A DNA stretch of 64,000 bases from Melioribacter sp. (lineage in GTDB: Bacteria; Bacteroidota; Ignavibacteria; Ignavibacteriales; Melioribacteraceae), in NCBI GenBank assembly GCA_023250955.1, contig JAHEZQ010000006.1, positions 248,001 through 312,000 of the forward strand, read 5' to 3'. The position numbers were made by a program, and so were the translations under genes. The notes under the pieces are model-generated. The model ran no database searches, was not told the DNA's origin, and saw nothing but the letters and a program-made list of their open reading frames with translations. Positions within the stretch are counted from its first letter, which is position 1, and the number at the start of each line of letters is the position of its first letter. Shown here piece by piece: positions 49,642-58,759 of this stretch.

Positions 49642-50895
49642 ATGAATAAATTATTATTACTTCTAAGTCTTTCAATAATTTTAAACGGTGGCTGCAAAAA
49701 TAATGTTGATGATAAATCTACTGTGAGAATACAAAAAACGGAAAGTTGGGCTAATTATGATGATCTGCTTGATATAAAATCAGAAGCTACTATTGATACT
49801 GTTTTGTTTCGTCAAGAGATGGATCAAATTTTAACACCAGGGAAAATTTTTGAATTGTTTGGCTCTGGTTATCATAATTTTTATCTCGCACTAACAATTC
49901 CTAAAGAAGGTCAAAATAATTTCACAATAGCTACCGACATTTCTCTTTGGTTATCTCCAGGCTTACAAACAGAAAATATGATTTTCAATGAAGGAACTGA
50001 ATTATCTACAACAAAAAATAAATTTCTGTCAACCGATTATGCTAACAGAAAAGAATTTCGCAATCATGCAATTTTCAATACGCCGTTTTTAGATATAAAA
50101 AACATTTTTAAAACTAAGCCAGGCATTCTCAACAAAAAGACAGTTCGAAGTATCAAGTTATTCGCGATGAATATTACAATTGACAAGAATAAAAAAATCA
50201 TCAGACCTTGGACAATAAAAGAAATTGACATATCAAAATATCGCGAACATTTTCTTAATCCGAAGTTGAATAGATATTATTTTTCAACCGGGTTACCTGC
50301 AGTTAGTATTGACGGCTTTGAATCAATCCGTAAAGCAATCGTTTACCCCGAGGTTGCACTGAAGAATGGTATAACCGGAAGAGTTATTGTAGAAATTTTT
50401 GCTGATGAAGAAGGGAAATATGCGGGTTACCAATTAATAAAAGGTCTTGGTTATGAATGTGATGACGCCGTTGTTGAAGCAATTAAAAATGTAAAATTCC
50501 GCGGCTATCCAACAGGACAAAGAAGTTCAATCATAGTTCCATTTGAATTTGGTCCAGCTAAAACATCTTCTATAGATTTAGCTGTACAAGTGTTTGATTT
50601 TAATGAAGACCCGAACGTTTACAATAATATTAAACTGGGAATCGTAAATAAAAATAAATTAGATAAAAATTTAGAGCAGAATTATTTCATTTATGTTTAT
50701 ATGAATGGCTATTTAATATTCCAAAATTATTGTACTGGAATATCAAAAGCAGAGACGCAGCAATTTTTCTGGTTTCGTTGGCATACAGATAAACCGGGGA
50801 GCTATAATTATACAATCTATATTGATCCTGAAAACAGACTTAATGATTCAAACCGTGAGAATAATACTGTGCGGGGAACTTTAGTTGTAAAATAA
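49642..50895 (+). CDS. Lipoprotein with TonB C-terminal-like domain and CARDB-like C-terminal domain
   Basis: MNKLLLLLSLSIILNGGC lipobox; GITGRVIVEIFADEEGKYAGYQLIKGLGYECDDAVVEAIKNVKFRGYPTGQRSSIIVPFEF; KPGSYNYTIYIDPENRLNDSNRENNTVRGTLVV. Confidence 0.75.
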   Translation: MNKLLLLLSLSIILNGGCKNNVDDKSTVRIQKTESWANYDDLLDIKSEATIDTVLFRQEMDQILTPGKIFELFGSGYHNFYLALTIPKEGQNNFTIATDISLWLSPGLQTENMIFNEGTELSTTKNKFLSTDYANRKEFRNHAIFNTPFLDIKNIFKTKPGILNKKTVRSIKLFAMNITIDKNKKIIRPWTIKEIDISKYREHFLNPKLNRYYFSTGLPAVSIDGFESIRKAIVYPEVALKNGITGRVIVEIFADEEGKYAGYQLIKGLGYECDDAVVEAIKNVKFRGYPTGQRSSIIVPFEFGPAKTSSIDLAVQVFDFNEDPNVYNNIKLGIVNKNKLDKNLEQNYFIYVYMNGYLIFQNYCTGISKAETQQFFWFRWHTDKPGSYNYTIYIDPENRLNDSNRENNTVRGTLVVK

Positions 50896-50916
50896 TCTTT
50901 CGATGCAAATATATAA

Positions 50917-50980
50917 GAGTAAGATTAAGAGAAAGAGTAAAAAGATAATGCCTCTATCTTGTTTTTACTATTACTCTTTC
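50917..50980. repeat. Degenerate 6-bp-period repeat with 10-bp inverted repeat (also terminator-like)
   Basis: GAGTAA GATTAA GAGAAA GAGTAA; GAAAGAGTAA (50931) / TTACTCTTTC (50971); inner AAGATA/TATCTT. Confidence 0.65.
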
Positions 50981-51750
50981 CCTTCTTTTTTATTAAGCAA
51001 CTCAATAACTTCGTTATGAATCTTACCTCCAGTAGCAACAATACTATTTCCCTTCAACGGATCGCTGCCATAATAATCTGTAATCGTTCCGCCCGCGCCT
51101 CGGACTATTGGAATGAGCGCCATCAAATCCCAAGGATTCATAATCGGGTCAATCATAATATCTGCATAACCGGTTGCAAGAAGATAGTAACCATAACAAT
51201 CGCCCCATTGGCGGTAAAGTTTTACTTTGTGAACAAGATTATCAAAATTTTTTATGTTACGATATTTTTCAATGTTAATTTGATCTGTTGTAAGCAAAAC
51301 CGCATCAGAAATATCATTGCATTCTCTAATGTGAACTTGCTTTCCATTTAATTCCGTTGCGTAATTATCACCAATCAGAAATTCATTTAGTATCGGTTGA
51401 TTTATTACGCCAAGAATTGGTTCGCCATTTTTAAGTAGCGCAATCAGGGTTCCAAACGTAACAGTTCCACAGATAAAACTTTTTGTTCCGTCAATCGGAT
51501 CAAGAACCCATTTGTATCCTGCATTAGGATTATGTTCACCAAATTCTTCGCCGAGTATTCCATGATTAGGAAATTTTTTCATAATTGCTTCACGTATAAA
51601 CTCTTCTGTTTTTTTATCTGCAATTGTTACGGGTGAATGATCGGGTTTGTTTTCAACATTAATATCGGTTCGCCAGTAATGTTTAATGATTTTTCCGCTT
51701 TCATCAGCAAGCCATTTACAGAAATGCCGTAATTCATTTAACTCTTGCAT
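50971..51750 (-). CDS. Inositol monophosphatase family, histidinol-phosphatase (HisN)-like
   Basis: GILGEEFGEHNPNAGYKWVLDPIDGTKSFICG; MNPWDLMALIPIVRGAGGTITDYYG. Confidence 0.9.
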   Translation of the reverse strand: MQELNELRHFCKWLADESGKIIKHYWRTDINVENKPDHSPVTIADKKTEEFIREAIMKKFPNHGILGEEFGEHNPNAGYKWVLDPIDGTKSFICGTVTFGTLIALLKNGEPILGVINQPILNEFLIGDNYATELNGKQVHIRECNDISDAVLLTTDQINIEKYRNIKNFDNLVHKVKLYRQWGDCYGYYLLATGYADIMIDPIMNPWDLMALIPIVRGAGGTITDYYGSDPLKGNSIVATGGKIHNEVIELLNKKEGKE

Positions 51751-51835
51751 ATTGTTACCATTGTTTAATTGAGCAGATATTTCAAATATATTCGTTTAAC
51801 AATTCGTTCACAAAAGTTATATTTTCGTACTATCA

Positions 51836-52807
51836 ATGAGCTTAGTTAAAGCAAATAGCGAAAGTATTCGGCAAGCAGCCGAAATTATTAAATGCGGTGG
51901 TCTTGTTGCGTTTCCAACTGAAACTGTTTACGGATTAGGTGCCGATGGACTAAATCCGATTGCCGTAGCAAAAATTTTTGAGGCGAAGAGACGCCCATCA
52001 TTCAATCCATTGATACTTCATATTGCCGATAAAGATTCACTTGAAAAATTTTCTCCAACAAAAAGTGAAAAAATTGATCTGTTGATTAGAAAGTTTTGGC
52101 CTGGACCTCTAACCTTAGTTTTACCAAAATCAAAAATTATTCCTGATATTGTTACATCAGGCAATCCGACTGTCGCGGTAAGAATGCCAGATCATCCCGT
52201 TGCATTACAATTAATTAAAGCAAGCGGAACACCGATTGCTGCACCAAGTGCAAATAGATTCGGCCATTTAAGTCCAACCGAAGCAAAACATGTTGAAAAA
52301 TATCTCGGTGATAGAGTTGATATAATTCTAGACGGAGGAAAAAGTTCTGTCGGAGTTGAATCAACTATAATTCAATTTTATGAAAATGGTTTTTATCTTT
52401 TAAGACCGGGTGGTTTATCTAAAGAAGAGATTGAAAATGAAATTGGTAAAATAAAAACCGGCAAAATTGATCCGCACAGACCAAGCTCACCCGGACAGCT
52501 TTCGTTTCATTATTCGCCTAATACACCGCTTAAGTTTTTCAACAAAAAATTTCTTGATAAAAATAAAAAAATCGGTGCACTTTTCTTCCAAGAGAATAAA
52601 ATTGATTTCAAATTTGCTGAGGTAAAATTTCTTTCTGCGACCGGGGACTTAAGAGAAGCTGCCGCTAATCTTTTTTCTCATCTTCACGAACTAGAAAAAA
52701 GCAATCTTGATTTGATCCTAGTTGAACCGATTGAAGAAAAGGGTTTAGGCAGAGCAATTATGGACCGGTTAAAAAAAGCATCAAATAAACTTGAGCAAGA
52801 GAACTAA
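51836..52807 (+). CDS. L-threonylcarbamoyladenylate synthase (Sua5/YwlC)
   Basis: GGLVAFPTETVYGLGADG; KRRPSFNPLILHI; SVGVESTIIQF; C-terminal SPGQLSFHYSP domain. Confidence 0.95.
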   Translation: MSLVKANSESIRQAAEIIKCGGLVAFPTETVYGLGADGLNPIAVAKIFEAKRRPSFNPLILHIADKDSLEKFSPTKSEKIDLLIRKFWPGPLTLVLPKSKIIPDIVTSGNPTVAVRMPDHPVALQLIKASGTPIAAPSANRFGHLSPTEAKHVEKYLGDRVDIILDGGKSSVGVESTIIQFYENGFYLLRPGGLSKEEIENEIGKIKTGKIDPHRPSSPGQLSFHYSPNTPLKFFNKKFLDKNKKIGALFFQENKIDFKFAEVKFLSATGDLREAAANLFSHLHELEKSNLDLILVEPIEEKGLGRAIMDRLKKASNKLEQEN

Positions 52808-53033
52808 TGTTAATCTACACTCAGCCCAAGCTTGGTTCTTTATAACAAAATAGTGTAGAATAATTTTGGGATGATAAGTCCGCTTCTCTGTTTTGAAAAT
52901 ATTAATAATATGATAGAAATAGTTAATAAAGAAAATATTTCAAATAATAGAAAATCTAAGATTAGTTAATTTTATCTACATTCTGTCAGAAACGATTTCT
53001 ATATTTCAATTAGATTTATAAATTATTTTTTAG

Positions 53034-54614
53034 ATGAGCGATAACATCAAAACTGATATGCATAAAACATTTGACAGGCTGATTGAAAAAGCCGGGTCAA
53101 TGGAAGAATTAAAATTAGCCCTCTATGCTTTAAACTCTATTAGCGAATGCATCACAATCACAGATTTGAATGAAAAAATACTTTACGTTAACGATGCATT
53201 TTTAAAAACTTATGGATATCATCTTTCCGAGTTGGTTGGACAAACAATTACGATTATACGTTCAGATAAAAATGATCCTCAAACTATTAACAGCATTCAT
53301 CCATCAACAATTAAGGAAGGTTGGCGCGGTAAATTATGGAATAAACGAAAAGATAATTCAGAATTTCTTATTGAGCTATATACTACTACAGCCCACGACG
53401 AAAGCGGAAATCCGGTTGCGCATGTTGGTGTTGCACGGGATTTAACCGAGGAAATTAAATCGGAAAATATTCTTAAAGATACACAGCTTAGATTTAAGGA
53501 GCTTGTCACTGAACTGAAAGATGCTGCTTATGAAAGTACTCCTGATGGAAAATTTATTTCATTGAACCCAGCAGGTATTGAATTATTTGGTCTTTCTACC
53601 CTTGAAAAAAGTGAACTGAGCAAGCTGGATATAGGTAAAGCATTTTATCTTGATGAGAATGAAAGAAATAAGTTCAAACAGGAATTAGAAAAAAATGGTT
53701 TTGTAAAAGATTATGAAATAAATATTCGGAAGATGAATGGAACTGTTGCAACTGTTCTTGAGACTTCCCTTGCAATAAAAGATAGTAGCAGTAAAATAAT
53801 AGCATATCGAGGACTGCTCCGGGATATTACGGAACAAAAAAAGAATGAAGGAAAGCTCAAACAGTTAATTGAACGGTTGGAATATGTAAATAATCAATTA
53901 AAAATTTCCGAAGAAGAATTAAAAATTACCAATGCTTCTAAAGATAAATTCTTTTCCATTATCGCCCATGACCTGAGAAGTCCGTTTAGTTCTCTATTAA
54001 GTTTCTCGGAATTTCTTATTGATGATATTAATGAACTTTCGAAAGAAGAGATAAAATCATTTGCGGAAAAAATCCACGAATCAGCAAAAAATGTTTTTAC
54101 TCTCCTTGAAAATCTTCTTCAATGGTCGAAAATTCAATCCGGTAAGATTCCATATGAACCATCAAACTTTAATATTTCCTTTAAAATAAATCAGGTTATT
54201 TCTCTTCTTACTGATAACGCAACAAACAAAAAAATTCGTCTTGTTAATGAGACTTCACCGAATGCGGTTGTATTTGCAGATGAAGACATGGTATTTTCAG
54301 TTATTCAGAATCTGCTTTCAAACGCTATAAAATTTACAAATGAAACAGGCTCCGTTGTTTTCAAATCGCTTATCAAAGCAAGCTCAATAGATATTTCCAT
54401 TACAGATACAGGTGTAGGAATCAAAGAAGAAGATTTGCCTAAACTACTTCGAATAGATGTTCATCATTCTACATACGGGACTAAGGATGAAAAAGGAAGC
54501 GGACTAGGATTAATTATCTGTAAAGAAATGATAGAACGAAACCGAGGTAAGATACACATCGAAAGCAAAGTTGGAGTGGGAACAACATTTACATTTACAC
54601 TTCCAAAAGCTTAA
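53034..54614 (+). CDS. PAS-domain sensor histidine kinase (cytoplasmic)
   Basis: Two PAS domains; FFSIIAHDLRSPFSSLLSFSEFL; IQNLLSNAIKFTNETGS; GSGLGLIICKEMIERNRGKI. Confidence 0.94.
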   Translation: MSDNIKTDMHKTFDRLIEKAGSMEELKLALYALNSISECITITDLNEKILYVNDAFLKTYGYHLSELVGQTITIIRSDKNDPQTINSIHPSTIKEGWRGKLWNKRKDNSEFLIELYTTTAHDESGNPVAHVGVARDLTEEIKSENILKDTQLRFKELVTELKDAAYESTPDGKFISLNPAGIELFGLSTLEKSELSKLDIGKAFYLDENERNKFKQELEKNGFVKDYEINIRKMNGTVATVLETSLAIKDSSSKIIAYRGLLRDITEQKKNEGKLKQLIERLEYVNNQLKISEEELKITNASKDKFFSIIAHDLRSPFSSLLSFSEFLIDDINELSKEEIKSFAEKIHESAKNVFTLLENLLQWSKIQSGKIPYEPSNFNISFKINQVISLLTDNATNKKIRLVNETSPNAVVFADEDMVFSVIQNLLSNAIKFTNETGSVVFKSLIKASSIDISITDTGVGIKEEDLPKLLRIDVHHSTYGTKDEKGSGLGLIICKEMIERNRGKIHIESKVGVGTTFTFTLPKA

Positions 54615-54688
54615 TTAGGCAATGGTTATTTAGCTTTAAAAATATTTTTATAAACTAATACTAATTGTTTTTATCGGAGAAATAATTT

Positions 54689-55879
54689 ATGTCAAAAGAA
54701 ATGATTCTCGAAAAGATTGATCAAGCAGCAAAAATTTTAACCGAAAAAAATGTTGATATGTGGATGACATATGTTCGTGAAACCGGAAACATGAAAGATC
54801 CTATGATGGATATGATGGTTGGAACTGGAGCGACGTGGCAATCTGCTTTTATTATAACAAAAAACGGAGACACTCACGCTGTAATCGGATCGCTCGAATT
54901 GGAAAACATGAAAACAATCGGGACTTATAAAAATATTCACAGTTATTTAAAATCGGTAAAAGAAAAACTTATTGAAGTATTAGATTCCATCAAACCTGCA
55001 AAAATCGCTATTAATTATTCACACAACTCCGCACTAGCAGACGGATTAACGCATGGATTGTATCTTGAATTGATGGACCACTTAAAAGACACAAAATATA
55101 TTAACGCGTTTATTTCATCGGAAGAAATTATTGCCTCATTAAAAGGAAGAAAATCTGCCGGTGAACTTGCAAACATGAAGGAAGCAATTAAAGAAACTTT
55201 GAAGATTTTTGATGAAGTAACAAAGTTTTTAAAACCCGGAGTAACTGAAAAACAAGTTGCACAATTTGTTCTAGATCTCTGCAATAAAAAAGGATTAGAA
55301 CTTTCTTGGGACGCAGAACATTGCCCTGCAGTTTTTTCTGGACCAAATACTGCAGGTGCACATTCTGGACCAACTGACCGAGTAATTGAACCTGGTCATG
55401 TTGTTAATATGGATTTTGGTGTTAAGTATAATAGTTATTGTTCCGACCTTCAGAGAACGTGGTACATTTGTTTCCCGCACGAAGATAAAGCCCCTGCAGA
55501 TGTTCAACGTGGTTTTGATGTTATAAAGGAATCAATTACAAGAGCAGCTAATGAATTGAAGCCCGGTAAAAAAGGTTGGGAGATTGATGAAGTTGCACGC
55601 AATTTTATTCAAATAAAAGGTTATGATGAATTCCCACACGGTCTTGGTCATCAGGTTGGTAGATTTGCACACGATGGCGGCGCACTGCTTGGACCTAAAT
55701 GGGAACGATATGGAAATCTACCAATGCTCGAAGTTGAAGAAGGAAATATTTTTACTATTGAACCAAGATTAACAATTCCAAATTACGGTATAGCTACAAT
55801 TGAAGAAGAAGTTTTAATAACTAAAGATGGTTGCGAATTCCTGTCCGAAAGACAGAATGAAATTTATCTAATAAAATAA
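54689..55879 (+). CDS. M24 family Xaa-Pro aminopeptidase
   Basis: VNMDFGVKYNSYCSDLQRTWYI; FPHGLGHQVGRFAHDGG; EEGNIFTIEPRLTIPNYG. Confidence 0.93.
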   Translation: MSKEMILEKIDQAAKILTEKNVDMWMTYVRETGNMKDPMMDMMVGTGATWQSAFIITKNGDTHAVIGSLELENMKTIGTYKNIHSYLKSVKEKLIEVLDSIKPAKIAINYSHNSALADGLTHGLYLELMDHLKDTKYINAFISSEEIIASLKGRKSAGELANMKEAIKETLKIFDEVTKFLKPGVTEKQVAQFVLDLCNKKGLELSWDAEHCPAVFSGPNTAGAHSGPTDRVIEPGHVVNMDFGVKYNSYCSDLQRTWYICFPHEDKAPADVQRGFDVIKESITRAANELKPGKKGWEIDEVARNFIQIKGYDEFPHGLGHQVGRFAHDGGALLGPKWERYGNLPMLEVEEGNIFTIEPRLTIPNYGIATIEEEVLITKDGCEFLSERQNEIYLIK

Positions 55880-55897
55880 ACACTACCGCTTTTTTTT

Positions 55898-55924
55898 ATC
55901 CTTCACTCAATCGGAGTGAAGGAT
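55898..55924 (+). terminator. Rho-independent terminator
   Basis: ATCCTTCACTC-aatcg-GAGTGAAGGAT followed by TTTATTG. Confidence 0.75.
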
Positions 55925-56061
55925 TTTATTGTCCTATTCTGTATCACATCAATAAAATTTCTGTTGCACTCTAAAAAAAAATAAATTACTTTGATATCAG
56001 ATACGGCATCTTCTTCTCCCGGTTACAGAAAAACTTTCCTGTTCTGAATCACAAATTTATT

Positions 56062-58707
56062 ATGGGGAAACAAATGAAAAATATATATACACATTTTTTT
56101 AGATCTGTAAAGATCATTTTTGTTCTGTTGTTTTTCTCAACAAGCATTTTTTCCCAATCTAATTTCTCGATTGAGATTGCAAAAGTAAATCCTATGTATT
56201 ATCAACCACTATATACATTAGGATTATTTACTGTAACATATACGCCGGGTGCACAAGGAATGTATTTAAGTATTGGTGCACAAGGAGTTTCAACCGGACC
56301 ATTTGCTATTATAATTTCAAATCTTTATTTGCCAAGTACAACGGAAACGAACTCACCGTCAACATTTTCCAGAGAATTTAATCTAGACGACCTGGCAATA
56401 TCACCCGGAATGTTCCCAAGTCAATTTACTTGTTATGTTCACATACTAACATTACCAGGCTTTTATCCGTTTCCACCATCAACTTTTGTAGATCAAAAAA
56501 CAGTTACACTTACTACAATTATAGATGATGCTATTAATAAAATAATACAACCCGATCCCCCAATTGTAATCACAACCGCATCTCCCCAAGGATTAACCGT
56601 TGGAGATCCCAAAATTAAATACGAGTATAGAAAAGATATTCCAAATATTGATCTTGACAACAGTGTCAATGGAATATCTGCTACTTATGCCGGAGATCTA
56701 AACGCCTGTGTTCCGACAGCAACATCAAACAGTATGAAGTGGATGGAAGCTAAGTATAATGACATCAAACTTCCTGCGGATATGACACATCGTAAAACAT
56801 TAGAAGAACTTAGTAAGATGATGAAAAGACCAAATGGCGATGGGACAACTGATAACGATATGATTCAAGGTAAACTTGATTTTGCGGAAAAATATAATTT
56901 ACCAATGGAGGTTAAGTTTCAATCAATAGATATTACAAATTCTATTGGGATTGGCAGTACTTCAGGAAAATCAATTGCACGCAGTTTTAATAAGAAAGAC
57001 AACACAGGAAAGTTAAAGCCACCTTCATGGGATTTTTTATTAGAACAGATGAAAACCGGTGAGGATGTAGAAATAAATTACACTTGGAAAAACGCTGCCG
57101 ATAATAAATGGTATGCCCATAGTATATGCGTTACTGGTATAACTGAACATCAAAATGGACATAGAGAAATTTCATATAAACACGATCGCACACAAGAAAC
57201 AGCCGGAGGTACACTGGAAGAGTGCCCAGAGGTTACAATTGATGCCAATGGCTGGATACGTTTTGGTCCAGGTAATAAAAATTTTGTAAAAACTATTGTT
57301 GCCGAAAGTCCAATCATTCCCTTCGGAAGGGAAACGGCTGCTTGGTTAAATGAGTTAGTTGTTAATCCAACCAATAACAATAATGTTGTTGGTAAAGTAA
57401 ACGAAACAACTGGAGTTTCGGAATTTATAGAAGTTGCCTTAAACCAAAGTGCAACAGATTTACAAAACTACAAAGTAACTCTTTACAACGGAGTTACCGG
57501 AACGGTATATGCAACATATACATTAGATCAATTTACAGTTGGCAGCATATCCAATGGATTAAAATTTTATTCTTACTCATTTCCAAATGGAGAATTATTA
57601 GCTCCGCCAGCAGGTGTTCTAATTAGCTATTCAGGTTCACCAATTATCGGACAGTTTTGGAGCTACGGCGGAACTTTTACACCTACCGAGGGTGACGGAA
57701 CTTCAATGACAAGTACAAATATGGGCGATGTTGTTACCGGGCAGGGATTTAGTCTTGAGGGCGGTGGAACAAACTACGCCGGCTATTCATGGGAATATTC
57801 ATCATCATTTACCAAGGGAGTGCTAAACCCGGGAGAAGTTTATTCAAATCTTGTTCCCGCAATTCCCATATCAACATCTCCGGCTGATGGAACAAAAAAT
57901 CTTCCTACATCAACAACTTTATCATGGAATATTGTAGCAACAGCTGTTTCATATGATCTGCAAGTTTCTGATGATGTAACTTTTATAACTACTTTAAGTG
58001 TTCAAAACGGATTGACAACTACTTCTAGAGATATAACTGGTTTAGGAGCGGGTAAAAAATTCTATTGGAGAGTTCGTGCTAACAATGTAACTGGAAGCAG
58101 CGGATTTTCTTCAAAATATTCTTTCTCAACAATTCTCCAAACACCAACTACTTTAGCCGCTTCTTCAAGTGCATCAAAAAATAATCTTACATGGATAGAT
58201 AATTCTACGAATGAAACCGGATTTGAAATTGAAAGAAAAAGCGGTGACTCAAATAGCTCCAATGCATTCAGCTCTGTTGCAACTGTTGCGGCTGACATAA
58301 AAACCTACAGTGACCAGAATGTAACTGCGGGATCAACATATACTTATCGAGTTCGTGCAGTAAACTCAAATTCCGAGTCTAACTACAGTAATACCGCAAC
58401 TGTATCAACTACAACTGCTGTTGAAAGGAACGAGCAAATACCTACTGAGTTTAAGCTTGATCAGAACTATCCGAACCCGTTTAATCCAACTACAGTTATT
58501 AGTTACTCAATTCCGGAAAATAGTTTTGTTCAATTAAAAATTTACGACTTACTAGGAAATGTTATTACAACTCTTGTAAGTGAAAATCAAAATGCAGGAA
58601 TTTATAAAATAACATTTGACGGAAGTAATCTAACCAGCGGAATTTATTTCTATCAGTTAATAACGCCAAAATATACAAACACCAAAAAGTTAATGCTGGT
58701 TAAATAG
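56062..58707 (+). CDS. Secreted C39-like cysteine peptidase-type protein with lamin-tail-like, FN3-like and type-A C-terminal sorting domains
   Basis: Signal peptide; NACVPTATSNSMKWM and WYAHSICVTGI; FN3-like repeats; FKLDQNYPNPFNPTTVISYSIPENSFVQLKIYDLLGNVITTLVSENQNAGIYKITFDGSNLTSGIYFYQL. Confidence 0.82.
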   Translation: MGKQMKNIYTHFFRSVKIIFVLLFFSTSIFSQSNFSIEIAKVNPMYYQPLYTLGLFTVTYTPGAQGMYLSIGAQGVSTGPFAIIISNLYLPSTTETNSPSTFSREFNLDDLAISPGMFPSQFTCYVHILTLPGFYPFPPSTFVDQKTVTLTTIIDDAINKIIQPDPPIVITTASPQGLTVGDPKIKYEYRKDIPNIDLDNSVNGISATYAGDLNACVPTATSNSMKWMEAKYNDIKLPADMTHRKTLEELSKMMKRPNGDGTTDNDMIQGKLDFAEKYNLPMEVKFQSIDITNSIGIGSTSGKSIARSFNKKDNTGKLKPPSWDFLLEQMKTGEDVEINYTWKNAADNKWYAHSICVTGITEHQNGHREISYKHDRTQETAGGTLEECPEVTIDANGWIRFGPGNKNFVKTIVAESPIIPFGRETAAWLNELVVNPTNNNNVVGKVNETTGVSEFIEVALNQSATDLQNYKVTLYNGVTGTVYATYTLDQFTVGSISNGLKFYSYSFPNGELLAPPAGVLISYSGSPIIGQFWSYGGTFTPTEGDGTSMTSTNMGDVVTGQGFSLEGGGTNYAGYSWEYSSSFTKGVLNPGEVYSNLVPAIPISTSPADGTKNLPTSTTLSWNIVATAVSYDLQVSDDVTFITTLSVQNGLTTTSRDITGLGAGKKFYWRVRANNVTGSSGFSSKYSFSTILQTPTTLAASSSASKNNLTWIDNSTNETGFEIERKSGDSNSSNAFSSVATVAADIKTYSDQNVTAGSTYTYRVRAVNSNSESNYSNTATVSTTTAVERNEQIPTEFKLDQNYPNPFNPTTVISYSIPENSFVQLKIYDLLGNVITTLVSENQNAGIYKITFDGSNLTSGIYFYQLITPKYTNTKKLMLVK

Positions 58708-58724
58708 TTTTTGCAATTTCATTT

Positions 58725-58755
58725 AAGTCCCTCCTCTTGAATAGATGAGGGACTT
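58725..58755. terminator. Bidirectional terminator-like hairpin
   Basis: AAGTCCCTC ... GAGGGACTT between convergent genes. Confidence 0.7.
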
Positions 58756-58759
58756 TATA

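Noticed and set aside
52814-52859. TCTACACT...AGTGTAGA with central CCAAGCTTGG palindrome after sua5
   Set aside because: Short arms with a long loop and no clear T-tract; could be a weak terminator but not supported well enough.
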